NCBI GenBank assembly: GCA_002347685.1
Contig: DDWS01000063.1
Span: 15,312-79,311 of the forward strand
From: Syntrophaceae bacterium UBA2280
Lineage (GTDB): Bacteria > Desulfobacterota > Syntrophia > Syntrophales > Smithellaceae
DNA: 64,000 nt
Direction of reading: 5' to 3'
Part shown: piece after piece, positions 40,993-49,611 of the stretch
Position numbering within the stretch: the first letter of the stretch is position 1
Layout of the letters: every line of letters starts with the position of its first letter
Notes under the pieces: model-generated
The model's input: the letters and a program-made list of their open reading frames with translations, nothing else
What the model was told of the DNA's origin: nothing
The model's database searches: none
Position numbers and translations under genes: made by a program

Positions 40993-42979
40993 GGTGTTGT
41001 ATGTCCTCTTTTCTACAGATTCTATCCTGTTTAATGGCTGTGGTCGCTTCCTGGAGATAGGATAACAGCTGTTTTTTGAATTGCAAGGTTCGATCAGGCC
41101 AGTCATTCACAAGGTTTATGCTCAGCATTTCATCGGTCCGATAGGCAAAAAGGCCATCGGAATCTTTCAGATCGCTGAGGAAAAGATAATCGTCCGTGAT
41201 GAGACCATACTGTGTTCCATATTTAACCACGGCGAAACGTTTTTCACCTGGATGGAGGAGCGATCGGCCCATGCTGGCATGTATATCCGGAAACTGAAGC
41301 AGGTCCAGGAGCGTGGGCAGGATATCGACCTGTGAAGCAATGCGGTCATCGCGTCCCGATTTTACAAATCCCGGGGAATAGATCAACAATGGGACATGAT
41401 AAGTGGAGCGAAAATGATTATGTGTTGCGTCATATGGATGATCTCCAACAATAATGAACACAGTATTGTCGAACCAGGCTTGCCGGCGTGCCTGATCAAA
41501 GAATTGCTCCAGGCTGTAGTCTGAGTAGCGTAAGACCTGGCGGTATTTGCTTTCGTGTGCGAAAGGTACGAATATGGATTGCAGATCAATGGGGATCGTA
41601 AGCGGGTCGTGGGGTGACAGAGAGTAAATTACCGATAAAAAAGGCGTTTGAAAACGGTTTAAACGTTTTAGCGCATCGAGAAAAAATTTGTGATCATAGA
41701 CGCCCCAGGTGCCGTCCCAGTCTGCTTTTGTTAAATGCGGAAAATTTTCCATGCCATAATAATGATGGAAACCGGCCAGGCGTGAATAGGCGTCAAAACC
41801 CATCGATCCGGTTTTCGCCCCATGATGAAAGGATGTCGTATAGCCATGCCGGGAGAATATTGTTCCAATACCGAGAAATGTGTTCAACTCTGAAAGTGAA
41901 CCGATCAGCGGCGCATTGAGTACATGGGGTAACGACGCCAGAATAGCCGGTATCGCTTCAAGGGAGCGCTGTCCGCAGGACATGAAGTTTGTGAAAAGCA
42001 ACCCTTCAGAAGCCAGATGATCAAAAAAAGGGGTTGCGGAAGAAGCACCAAGGTCCCCAACGTGTCCTGCACTCCAACTCTCCATAACAAGAATCACGAC
42101 ATTGTGATTTTGCGGTGAACCCTGCACCAGAGACGCACGTAAAAAAGGATAGTTGGGATCTATGTTGTGTTCATTCGGCCGGTACAACATTGCCTGTAGT
42201 CTCTGTCGCGCCAGTGTTTCGTCCAGGAAAGTAAGCTCTTGCAGGCTTTGCTGGTTTAAACTCAGAATGACGTTGAATGGTGTATTGAGCGCGATATAGC
42301 CCAGTGCATAATTGTTGGAAAAGAAGGCATGGCTTTGTCGAATTGGCTGACTTTGCAGACCTCCCCGAATTCCGAGCACAATGAGACCGATCAGCAGAAT
42401 CAGGAAAGTTAAATCCCGGAAGAAATTGAAACGATATGTCATGCGCGCCGCGAAAAAGGAAAAGAATCTCTTCCTTGTCCGGATTAGTACCACACTAAAT
42501 GCGGCAAACAACAGCAATAGATCCCAGTATTCGTATGCTATGTTGGGAAGCATAGTTGTGATTTCACAGCTCATCATCAGCGGCTCGTAGGTCATCCGGC
42601 GAAAAACGAGTCGATAGTATGGATAATCCGCTATGGTCAGGAATATTCCTGTCAGATTGATCATGCAGAAAATCAAAAACAGACCATTGCCGAACCAGTG
42701 CATCCGTGCTGGATAACCCGGCAGGTTGTATAAACTAAATATGACAGCATTGAGCATAAAAATGGCCGAAAGATCAAATCTCAGCCCATGGACAAAGGCC
42801 CTCATCATCAGTTCGATAGGGACGTCGTTGAAATATGGCTGGTTGTATACTAGGAATCCGAAACGCAGCAGGGTATAAACAATTAATAGAAAGACAGTTG
42901 CCAATACAGTGATTTGAAATTGTTTGGGCAATAAATAATTAATTATTTCAACTTTTGAGATCTGTCGATAATGTTTCAT
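40982..42979 (-). CDS. LtaS/OpgB-like membrane phosphoglycerol transferase (sulfatase fold)
   Basis: 665 residues. Five hydrophobic helices fill the first 230 residues (QITVLATVFLLIVYTLL onward), followed by a periplasmic sulfatase-fold domain: NVVILVMESWSAGHVGDLGA (metal-binding Glu), SCGQRSLEAIPAI (nucleophile region, Ser/Thr), LSVIYSLSPHDPL, and FIIVGDHPYDATHNHF with the distal metal ligands. The family moves phosphoglycerol or phosphoethanolamine onto glycans or lipids at the cell surface. The nucleophile region has Ser where LtaS has Thr. It forms a pair with the PI-PLC-like gene, and the pair sits between two diverged copies of another locus start. Confidence 0.85.
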   Translation of the reverse strand: MKHYRQISKVEIINYLLPKQFQITVLATVFLLIVYTLLRFGFLVYNQPYFNDVPIELMMRAFVHGLRFDLSAIFMLNAVIFSLYNLPGYPARMHWFGNGLFLIFCMINLTGIFLTIADYPYYRLVFRRMTYEPLMMSCEITTMLPNIAYEYWDLLLLFAAFSVVLIRTRKRFFSFFAARMTYRFNFFRDLTFLILLIGLIVLGIRGGLQSQPIRQSHAFFSNNYALGYIALNTPFNVILSLNQQSLQELTFLDETLARQRLQAMLYRPNEHNIDPNYPFLRASLVQGSPQNHNVVILVMESWSAGHVGDLGASSATPFFDHLASEGLLFTNFMSCGQRSLEAIPAILASLPHVLNAPLIGSLSELNTFLGIGTIFSRHGYTTSFHHGAKTGSMGFDAYSRLAGFHHYYGMENFPHLTKADWDGTWGVYDHKFFLDALKRLNRFQTPFLSVIYSLSPHDPLTIPIDLQSIFVPFAHESKYRQVLRYSDYSLEQFFDQARRQAWFDNTVFIIVGDHPYDATHNHFRSTYHVPLLIYSPGFVKSGRDDRIASQVDILPTLLDLLQFPDIHASMGRSLLHPGEKRFAVVKYGTQYGLITDDYLFLSDLKDSDGLFAYRTDEMLSINLVNDWPDRTLQFKKQLLSYLQEATTAIKQDRICRKEDIQHHVR

Positions 42980-43090
42980 TTCATCCGGTAGTCATCTAAG
43001 CCGTGCAGGGTTAATGGAGGCGAATAATCACTTGATTCTTATGTTCTTTTTCGAAGATGAAGATGTTTTTAACGATCCAGTAAAATATCC

Positions 43091-43159
43091 TCATGTGCCT
43101 TCGAGCCTTTTCGCAAAAGGTGCCGACGTTCTAAGGGATATCATTTCCAACCATTTCAT
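43091..43159 (-). pseudogene. 5' stub of the small efflux-operon gene
   Basis: Minus-strand ATG 43159 reads MKWLEMISLRTSAPFAKRLE, then GT and stop. It corresponds to the head of the 93-residue protein at 39779 (MKYMEIISLRTSAPFEKKAR). Only 22 codons survive. It lies about 190 bp upstream of, and divergent to, the intact sigma-54 regulator. Confidence 0.75.
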
Positions 43160-43349
43160 GGTTTGCCCTCCTCGAAGGCTTTTCATGTGCTTGAAACGTG
43201 CCAAGGCAATTCTTTTGTAATTACATGTAAATATAATATAATATATTTGGTGGTATTTTATTCAGCATAAAATAGTGTTGAATAAAACATTAAATGTGAT
43301 AAAGTGCGGAATAAAACATTGCGATGAGTTTACTGGGGGAGCGAAGATA

Positions 43350-44909
43350 GTGGTCGATGAAAAAGATTTTTTTAGAGAAGCTACGTTGAGAATTTGCGGC
43401 AGTCTGGAAATTGAAAAAGCGCTCTGGGACTGTTTGATGTATCTGCGCCAGTATATCCCCGCCGATTTCATCATGATGAGTACGTATGATCCCGCTACGG
43501 GCGTTGGTGAAGTCCTTGCAGAAGCGGATGTGAAAGGCGGAAAGATTACCGCTCATAAGTCGACGCCGCTTCAAGATGAGCGCAGCGCCATCATGAAAAT
43601 TATCAACAGTACCCAGTCGACGCCGATGATTGTGGTGGCAGATCGTGTGGGTGACCACCCAATTATGCGCTCGTTTTCCCAATTCGGCATCAAACCGGAT
43701 GCGGCGGTGATGGCCATAGGGCCAAAGCCGGAATGGAACATGTTCGGCGGCATTGCCGTGGGGAACCATGCGGGAGAAAAATTTACCGAGGAACATCAGC
43801 GACTCTTCACGCTTTTAAACGAACCGTTTGCCATTGCCTTTATCAACTATGTTCGCTATCGGGAGGTTTTGCGTCTCAAAGATATTCTTGTCGACGATAA
43901 CAAGTATTTGCAAGATGAGCTGCGTCAGCAGGCCGGTGAAGAAATTGTCGGCGCTAATTACGGTTTAAAGCAGGTCATGGAAATGGTGCGCCAGGTATCA
44001 CCGCTTACCAGTCCTGTGCTTCTCCTGGGTGAGACGGGAACGGGGAAGGAAGTGATTGCGACCGCGATCCACAATTTGTCGCCGCGTCATAACGGACCTT
44101 TCATCAAGGTCAATTGTGGGGCGATTCCGGAATCGCTCATGGACACTGAACTCTTCGGACACGAAAAAGGCGCGTTCACGGGAGCGTTTTTTCAGAAGCG
44201 CGGACGGTTTGAGCGGGCTGATGGCGGTACGATCTTCCTGGATGAAATAGGCGAACTGACACCCGGCGCACAGATTCGCCTCCTGCGTGTCATTCAGGAG
44301 AAGGAAATCGAACGGGTGGGCGGATCGGGACCGATAGCGCTCGACATCCGCGTGATTGCAGCGACACACCGCAATCTGGATATTATGCTGACGGAGGGGA
44401 AATTTCGTGAAGACCTGTATTTTCGCTTGAAAGTCTTTCCCATTTTGATTCCGCCACTACGCGAGCGGTGCGCCGATATTCCCGCGTTGGTGCAGCATTT
44501 CATCATGAAGAAAACCCGTGAAATGGGGCTGGTGGAAATCCCCACTCTTGCTTCGGTCGCCATCTCCCGCCTGATGCAATACGGCTGGCCGGGTAATGTC
44601 CGCGAACTGCAAAATGCCGTGGAGCGTGCCATCATTCTTGGTCAGGGCAGGCCGCTGATCTTCGATGATATCGGTGAAGCCGCAAAGAAAATAGTATCCT
44701 TGACGCTTCCCATCAATATTGGAGAAGTCGGTGGTCTTGATCAAACGATCGCGCAGCATATTATGCGGGCGCTGGAAATGACAGACGGCCGCGTAGGCGG
44801 TGAAAAGGGTGCCGCAAAGCTCCTGAAAATAAACCCCTCCACCCTGCGCACTAAAATGAGAAAGCTAAATATTCCATTCGGTCGAAACACAGGTGAAGGA
44901 TACTTATAA
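43350..44909 (+). CDS. GAF-domain sigma-54-dependent transcriptional activator
   Basis: The GTG at 43350 is chosen (GGGGGAG 7 bp before, and the paralogous stub at 39972 starts at the same place); 519 residues. The N-terminal GAF-like sensor (LWDCLMYLRQYIPADFIMMS to FTEEHQRLFTLLNEPFAIAF) is followed by the AAA+ domain with GETGTGKE, an intact GAFTGA loop and DEIGEL, and a Fis-type HTH (GEKGAAKLLKINPSTLRTKM). The GAF domain, in place of a receiver, implies direct small-molecule sensing. By the ancestral arrangement it should control the small gene and the efflux operon at 39779. Confidence 0.92.
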   Translation: MVDEKDFFREATLRICGSLEIEKALWDCLMYLRQYIPADFIMMSTYDPATGVGEVLAEADVKGGKITAHKSTPLQDERSAIMKIINSTQSTPMIVVADRVGDHPIMRSFSQFGIKPDAAVMAIGPKPEWNMFGGIAVGNHAGEKFTEEHQRLFTLLNEPFAIAFINYVRYREVLRLKDILVDDNKYLQDELRQQAGEEIVGANYGLKQVMEMVRQVSPLTSPVLLLGETGTGKEVIATAIHNLSPRHNGPFIKVNCGAIPESLMDTELFGHEKGAFTGAFFQKRGRFERADGGTIFLDEIGELTPGAQIRLLRVIQEKEIERVGGSGPIALDIRVIAATHRNLDIMLTEGKFREDLYFRLKVFPILIPPLRERCADIPALVQHFIMKKTREMGLVEIPTLASVAISRLMQYGWPGNVRELQNAVERAIILGQGRPLIFDDIGEAAKKIVSLTLPINIGEVGGLDQTIAQHIMRALEMTDGRVGGEKGAAKLLKINPSTLRTKMRKLNIPFGRNTGEGYL

Positions 44910-45000
44910 GCTGACCCCGAAAGATAACCCCGCTTGCATTTCTCCATGAGCGTTGAAGTGATTGCCCAAAGGACGGATTGAATTTCTACAATTGTATATA

Positions 45001-45143
45001 TGCATGAGAAAGAGGCCCATAATCAGGAAACGGATACTTTCAGCGCCCCGAGAAGATGAAAAAGATTTGTTGAATAAAAAACGTAAATGATTTAGCAAAA
45101 GAAAACCCGGCAACAAAGATCGATCAGCAAAAAACCGGATGGA
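45001..45143 (+). repeat. IS right-end repeat, copy 2
   Basis: Matches 6890-7032 with small indels (blocks AGGAAACGGATACTT, CGTAAATGATTTAGCAA, GGCAACAAAGATCGATCA). No transposase coding is left here. Confidence 0.6.
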
Positions 45144-45447
45144 ACGGAAAAAGAGCCTGCGTCGTAATGAGTTATTCTACAGGCTCGTTAAACATTTCAA
45201 ACGCAAATCATTAAAATATTTATTCACTGTTCTTGACTCGTAGATGCAAGAGATAAAAGTACGCTTCAGCCGGATGAATCTATCTATTATCCAGACAGCA
45301 ATATTTCCCTTACATCTTAATCATCCAAAATCCTGAAAGAATTTGACGACCATATTTCTGCCGTCTAAATCTCAATTATTTTGTAAACAAAAGCATTGAT
45401 AATGATTTGAGCTCAAGTATTCACCAACGTTATCTGTGGAGAATCTG

Positions 45448-45509
45448 CTGCAAGAAGCTACCCGATTCCGCTGCAAGACGGCAGGTTTTTGCGATGTGGC
45501 GGAGTGACC
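45448..45509 (+). repeat. Diverged 62-bp intergenic repeat, copy 2
   Basis: Gapless match to 4190-4251, about 47 of 62 positions. It lies about 115 bp upstream of the ClpP-like gene. Confidence 0.45.
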
Positions 45510-45622
45510 CATGGCCCATCACCTTAAACTAAAAATATCCCCCTTAGTTCCGTGATATGGAATGAGTCCATGGTAGAAAGGAGCTGTTCGGAAGAATGAA
45601 AAACAGGGGAGGTTTAGAAAGT

Positions 45623-46189
45623 ATGGCAAATGAGAGCAAAAAGCGTGAAGAAACAGGGCTCAAGGAGTACGGCATCATCTATCTCACAGGCGACGTCGAC
45701 AACGGTTCCGCCGAGAATGTCAGCAGGGAAATCATCGAGCATAACATCAAGGCCGACGTGGGCCAGATCCAGCTTATCATCAACTCTCACGGCGGATCCT
45801 GCGCCGCCGGGTTTTCCATCATCGACATCATGGAATGGTCCCGCATTCCAGTTTACACCACCGGCATCGGCATGATCGCCTCCATGGGGCTTCTCATCTT
45901 CATGGCCGGAGAGCCGGGCCGCCGGGTGATCACCTCGCGCACCTCCGTCCTTTCCCATCGCTTCTTCTCCATGAGCGTCGGCAGCCACAGCGAGCTTATT
46001 GCCCGGCGTAAAGAGGAAGACATGATGCACGAACGCGTCATCCAGCACTATCTGGCTTATTCCAAAGTCAAAGACCGCGCCGGGCTGGAAAACTACCTGC
46101 TTCGGGATGTGGACACCTGGCTGACACCGGAAGAAACCGTTGAATACGGCCTGGCCGACATCGTCGAGCCGGCACGCAAACGCTCATAA
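45623..46189 (+). CDS. ClpP-like serine protease
   Basis: ATG 45623 (GGGGAGG 10 bp before) gives 188 residues; a longer start at 45596 is less likely. The ClpP fold shows in IIYLTGDVDNGSAENVSREI, LIINSHGGSCAAGFSIIDIM and the catalytic triad S87 (GMIASMGLLI), H112 (VLSHRFF) and D164 (DTWLTPEETVEYGLAD). The Ser-His spacing of 25 equals that of E. coli ClpP. It lacks an obvious propeptide. The next gene, 11 bp later, codes a large AAA+ ATPase that is not ClpX or ClpA, so this looks like a dedicated protease-unfoldase pair. Targets are unknown. Confidence 0.85.
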   Translation: MANESKKREETGLKEYGIIYLTGDVDNGSAENVSREIIEHNIKADVGQIQLIINSHGGSCAAGFSIIDIMEWSRIPVYTTGIGMIASMGLLIFMAGEPGRRVITSRTSVLSHRFFSMSVGSHSELIARRKEEDMMHERVIQHYLAYSKVKDRAGLENYLLRDVDTWLTPEETVEYGLADIVEPARKRS

Positions 46190-46200
46190 GGAGGTTTACG

Positions 46201-48492
46201 ATGCAAGATACGACCGCGTCCATGACGATCCAGGACATAACGGCGCAAGCGGGGCAGGTGGTGTCCCTTGCGCCCTGCCGCGAACGGGCATTATCCGAAA
46301 CCGCGCGGATAGACAACCCGGAGTACCTGCAGGGACTCGAACAGGAAGGCGTGCTGCTTGTGGCCAATGCCTGGTTTCGGCGGCATGGCGAACATTGCGC
46401 GGGCCACCCGGATTATTTCCGGGTTCTGGAACTGGCGGGACTGACGCCCGCGGACACCCATCCGGACAAACTGGCCGGGATAATTGCCGCGACTGAAAAA
46501 CATAACCAGGCGCGGGGCTCCGCACCCGGGCAGGCCGTCAGCCGGATCAGCTTTCCCCGTTTCTGCCGTGAACACAAACTCGACGGGTTTCACCGCAGGA
46601 TCCTGCTGATCCTGCTTTTAGCCGCCACAAGCCGGCGGTTTACGGAAATCTTTGACCTGTGCCGGTTTGAGGGCGAAGCCAGAAACGGCAATCGAATCAA
46701 AGCCGGCATCGTCCTCGACATCATTTGCCGCGACTACCGTGAACAGCTCGCCTGCCGCAAGAGCTTCAGCCAGGACTCTCCGCTGATGAGCCGCGAGATC
46801 GTTTGCCTTTCCGGCTATTACGATGAAGCATCCAGCATCTTCGAAAAAAAGATCAGCCTCTATGAACGGTTCGTGAACAAACTGATCGGTGACGAAAGCC
46901 TCTATAAGAATTCAGCGGGAATGATCCGGCGCGAAACCGGAACCATCCGCCTCGACCAGGTTGTCCTTCCGGAAGATACCAAAACCGAAATTGTCTCGCG
47001 CCTGGAAAATTACATTGTCTTTCGAAGCAGCCCCTCGGCAAAAGACCTGGATGAATTTTATGGCTACGGAACCGGCCTGGTCATGCTCTTTTACGGCCCG
47101 TCGGGATCGGGAAAAACCATGATGGCCCAGGCCCTGTCCTCGCATTTCAACCGGCCGCTGTTTTCTCTGCGGATGAGTGAATTCCGGCGCAGGGACATTT
47201 ACATTCCGGCGGAAGAGGTCATCGGCAGCCTTTTTATGGAAGCGGCCATCAATTCAGGCATTGCCTTTTTCGATGAGGCGGACGACTTCTTTGAAAATGA
47301 CTCGTATCTGGGCAGTCACCTGCTCACCCACATCGAACAGGCGCGCTGTGTTGTCATCCTGTCCACCAACAAGCCGGTGGATCTCGATCCGGCCATGGAC
47401 CGCCGCCTTTCGCTCAAAGTCCACTTTGACATTCCCGACGAGCCGCTTCGCAGAAAAATGTGGCAGGCCCTGATGCCCGATTTCGTGAAACCCGCCCCCG
47501 ATGTCGATTTTGACAAACTTGCGAAGAGGTATCACTTTACCGGCGGCCTCATCAAAAACAGCATCTTCATGGCAATTGGCGAAGCATGCATGCCCGATCA
47601 TCAAGGCAGCCGTGTCATTACGATGGATATGATCGAACAGGCGGCCGACCTGCAAAACACCCCGATGGTGGACATGAGCGACCTGGTTGAAATCAGTGCG
47701 CCCCGGTGCGGCATCGAAGACCTACAGATTCTTCCCGAACAGAAGGCCGGGTTGGCCAACGCGGCGAAGGCCTATCGCGCCATTGACGAGCAGCAGCTCG
47801 GGCTCAATATCCTGATTACATCCTCCGACGCGGATACCGGCATCAACGTTGCCCACGCGCTGGCCTGCGCCTGCGACATGAAAGTCAGAAAGTTCGACTT
47901 CATGGACCTGTACCTCAAAAACGGCAAAGAAGACAAAATTCTCGACCCCGTCACGCAAAAGAAAATTGCCCCCATGGAATATGCGTTTGCCGAATGTACG
48001 GGGGATGCCTCCCTGCTGCTCATCGTGGACTATCTCGGCGCGGTAAAATGGAACAGGAAGGGCAAATCCTCCTCGCAGGACGATTTCGACCGTCGCGGCA
48101 TGCAAGTCGAACTGCGAAGCAGGCTTCGGGATTATCGGGGGCTTTTCTGCCTGGTCACCGTCGAGCCGCTGGGCGGCCTCCTGCCGGTGGAATTCAACAT
48201 GCACTTTCACATCGAATACCCGCCTGCCGAAGAACAGCTTCAGTGCTGGAGAAAACATCTGCCGGATTCGGCAACACAGGATTCGGAATTGGACGCGCTG
48301 GTGAGAAAACATCCCATGCACATTGCCGAAATCGACTTCATTGCCAGGCAGGCCGCCATCCAGTCTACCATCCGGACCGGATCGGGCTGTCCGGGCCTTG
48401 AAGACATTCAAACCGTCATCGCCCGTTACCGGCCCGAAAACCGGGAAGGATTCCTGTTCGGAAGGCAACAGCCCCAGGGGCAGGCGGTGTGA
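46201..48492 (+). CDS. Large AAA+ ATPase paired with ClpP-like protease
   Basis: 763 residues with AAGGAGG before the ATG. An unrecognised N-terminal part of about 270 residues includes a helical, winged-helix-like stretch (RRILLILLLAATSRRFTEIF). The AAA+ module has Walker A (FYGPSGSGKTMMAQAL, near 297-306), Walker B (GIAFFDEADDFFEND, near 354-360), a sensor-1 VVILSTNKP and arginine-rich MDRRLSLKV. A second AAA-like region (about 520-690: LGLNILITSSDADTGINVAH, LLLIVDYLGAV, LFCLVTVEPLGGLLPVEFN) keeps the fold but has no good Walker A. No zinc finger or ClpX IGF loop was seen. It probably feeds substrates to the ClpP-like protein. Confidence 0.8.
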   Translation: MQDTTASMTIQDITAQAGQVVSLAPCRERALSETARIDNPEYLQGLEQEGVLLVANAWFRRHGEHCAGHPDYFRVLELAGLTPADTHPDKLAGIIAATEKHNQARGSAPGQAVSRISFPRFCREHKLDGFHRRILLILLLAATSRRFTEIFDLCRFEGEARNGNRIKAGIVLDIICRDYREQLACRKSFSQDSPLMSREIVCLSGYYDEASSIFEKKISLYERFVNKLIGDESLYKNSAGMIRRETGTIRLDQVVLPEDTKTEIVSRLENYIVFRSSPSAKDLDEFYGYGTGLVMLFYGPSGSGKTMMAQALSSHFNRPLFSLRMSEFRRRDIYIPAEEVIGSLFMEAAINSGIAFFDEADDFFENDSYLGSHLLTHIEQARCVVILSTNKPVDLDPAMDRRLSLKVHFDIPDEPLRRKMWQALMPDFVKPAPDVDFDKLAKRYHFTGGLIKNSIFMAIGEACMPDHQGSRVITMDMIEQAADLQNTPMVDMSDLVEISAPRCGIEDLQILPEQKAGLANAAKAYRAIDEQQLGLNILITSSDADTGINVAHALACACDMKVRKFDFMDLYLKNGKEDKILDPVTQKKIAPMEYAFAECTGDASLLLIVDYLGAVKWNRKGKSSSQDDFDRRGMQVELRSRLRDYRGLFCLVTVEPLGGLLPVEFNMHFHIEYPPAEEQLQCWRKHLPDSATQDSELDALVRKHPMHIAEIDFIARQAAIQSTIRTGSGCPGLEDIQTVIARYRPENREGFLFGRQQPQGQAV

Positions 48493-48738
48493 TGCAGGGC
48501 AAATCACCCGCAACGCACCGGAAACACGTTGCCGGTACGAAAATCCGGAGTATGGTTGTGGCAGGGTGGATAGGAAAGAGTGCTCACGTTGCATGGAATG
48601 GTTGCGACTGTTCCGGAATATCTTACCCGAACGACCATGATAGCCATATATGCCATGCAAAGGGTCCGACACCAGACGCATGCACCCGTCGACTTTTACT
48701 CTTACTCTGCAAACGACACCATAACCCAATAATATTTA

Positions 48739-48766
48739 TTGACATACTGGATTCGTCTGGTAGAAT
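48739..48766 (+). promoter_or_regulatory. Sigma-70 promoter of the abiE pair
   Basis: TTGACA (48739-48744), 16 bp, TAGAAT (48761-48766); the abiEi start is 45 bp downstream. The stretch 48493-48738 shows no supportable gene. Confidence 0.55.
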
Positions 48767-48810
48767 AGCGTTGTATTAATGAAGTGCGAATGTACCGATA
48801 ATGAGTATAT

Positions 48811-49611
48811 ATGAAAAACAATAATACAATAAGCTCGCTGACCCGCAGAGAAGCCGAACTGGTTGCCCGCATGACTTATGAGCAAAAGGACATTGTCACA
48901 TCCGATGACATCGACGACTATTTATCCCCCGGTTTTGCTTACAGGCGTAAGCTGGTTTCAAGCCTGAGAAAAAAGAATATCCTGCTTCCCGTCAAAAATG
49001 GCGTCTATGTTTTTGTTCCCCTGGAAGCCGTGCCGACGGGCCGCCGCGTCAGTGAGTTTCTGATTCCTGCGACATTCTTCCCCCGTGATGATTACTATAT
49101 CGGCTATTCCACCATGTACAATTACTATAATTTTACCACCCAACAGTTTCAGGTGGTTTATGTACTCAATCCGCGATTATCACTCACCAGGGTCATTACC
49201 GGCATATCCTTCAAATTCATCAAAGTCCCCGCGGAAAGAATGTATGGTCTGGAACGCATTGAAATCCGCGGGAAGGCGGTTATGGTCAGCTCGAAAGAAA
49301 GAACACTGGTTGATCTGCTTTATTACAGCAACCCGGTGGGCGGGCCGGAGGCGGCGGCCGACATTCTTATCCGTTTGATTCAGACGGGGACGTGCGATAC
49401 GAAAAAATTGATTGAATACGCCGTTAGATTCCCCGTCATTAAAACCCGTAAGCTGATCGGACTGACCCTTGAAAGAGCAGGTCTGAATGACAGGCTTCTT
49501 GCGCCGCTGCAACAGAGCGTAAAACAAACATCCCTGATTTCATTTACGGACAATCGAAAAGGACGCATCAATGAAAAATGGCGAGTCATCGTTTCTGCTC
49601 CATCAGGATAA
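48811..49611 (+). CDS. abiEi: AbiEi-type antitoxin/transcriptional repressor
   Basis: 266 residues. The N-terminal winged-helix part (LTRREAELVARMTYEQKDIV, AYRRKLVSSLRKKNILLPVK, NGVYVFVPLEA) and the following AbiEi_4-like domain (YYIGYSTMYNYYNFTTQQFQ, VVYVLNPRL, ERTLVDLLYYSN) fit type IV toxin-antitoxin repressors. The 3' end overlaps the toxin start by 41 bp, as in abiE operons. It probably represses its own promoter and neutralises the nucleotidyltransferase toxin. Confidence 0.8.
   Translation: MKNNNTISSLTRREAELVARMTYEQKDIVTSDDIDDYLSPGFAYRRKLVSSLRKKNILLPVKNGVYVFVPLEAVPTGRRVSEFLIPATFFPRDDYYIGYSTMYNYYNFTTQQFQVVYVLNPRLSLTRVITGISFKFIKVPAERMYGLERIEIRGKAVMVSSKERTLVDLLYYSNPVGGPEAAADILIRLIQTGTCDTKKLIEYAVRFPVIKTRKLIGLTLERAGLNDRLLAPLQQSVKQTSLISFTDNRKGRINEKWRVIVSAPSG

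Larger units (their letters stand above)
44910..45622. other. Intergenic IS-scarred region
   Basis: About 700 bp without a supportable gene. It contains the second IS right-end repeat (45001-45143), an inverted repeat GAGCCTG...CAGGCTC (about 45156-45189) with a 20-base loop, and the second diverged 62-bp repeat (45448-45509). Confidence 0.5.

Noticed and set aside
47722..48729. 335-codon minus-strand ORF
   Set aside because: Antisense to the AAA+ ATPase and part of the following gap, with no motif or ribosome-binding site.
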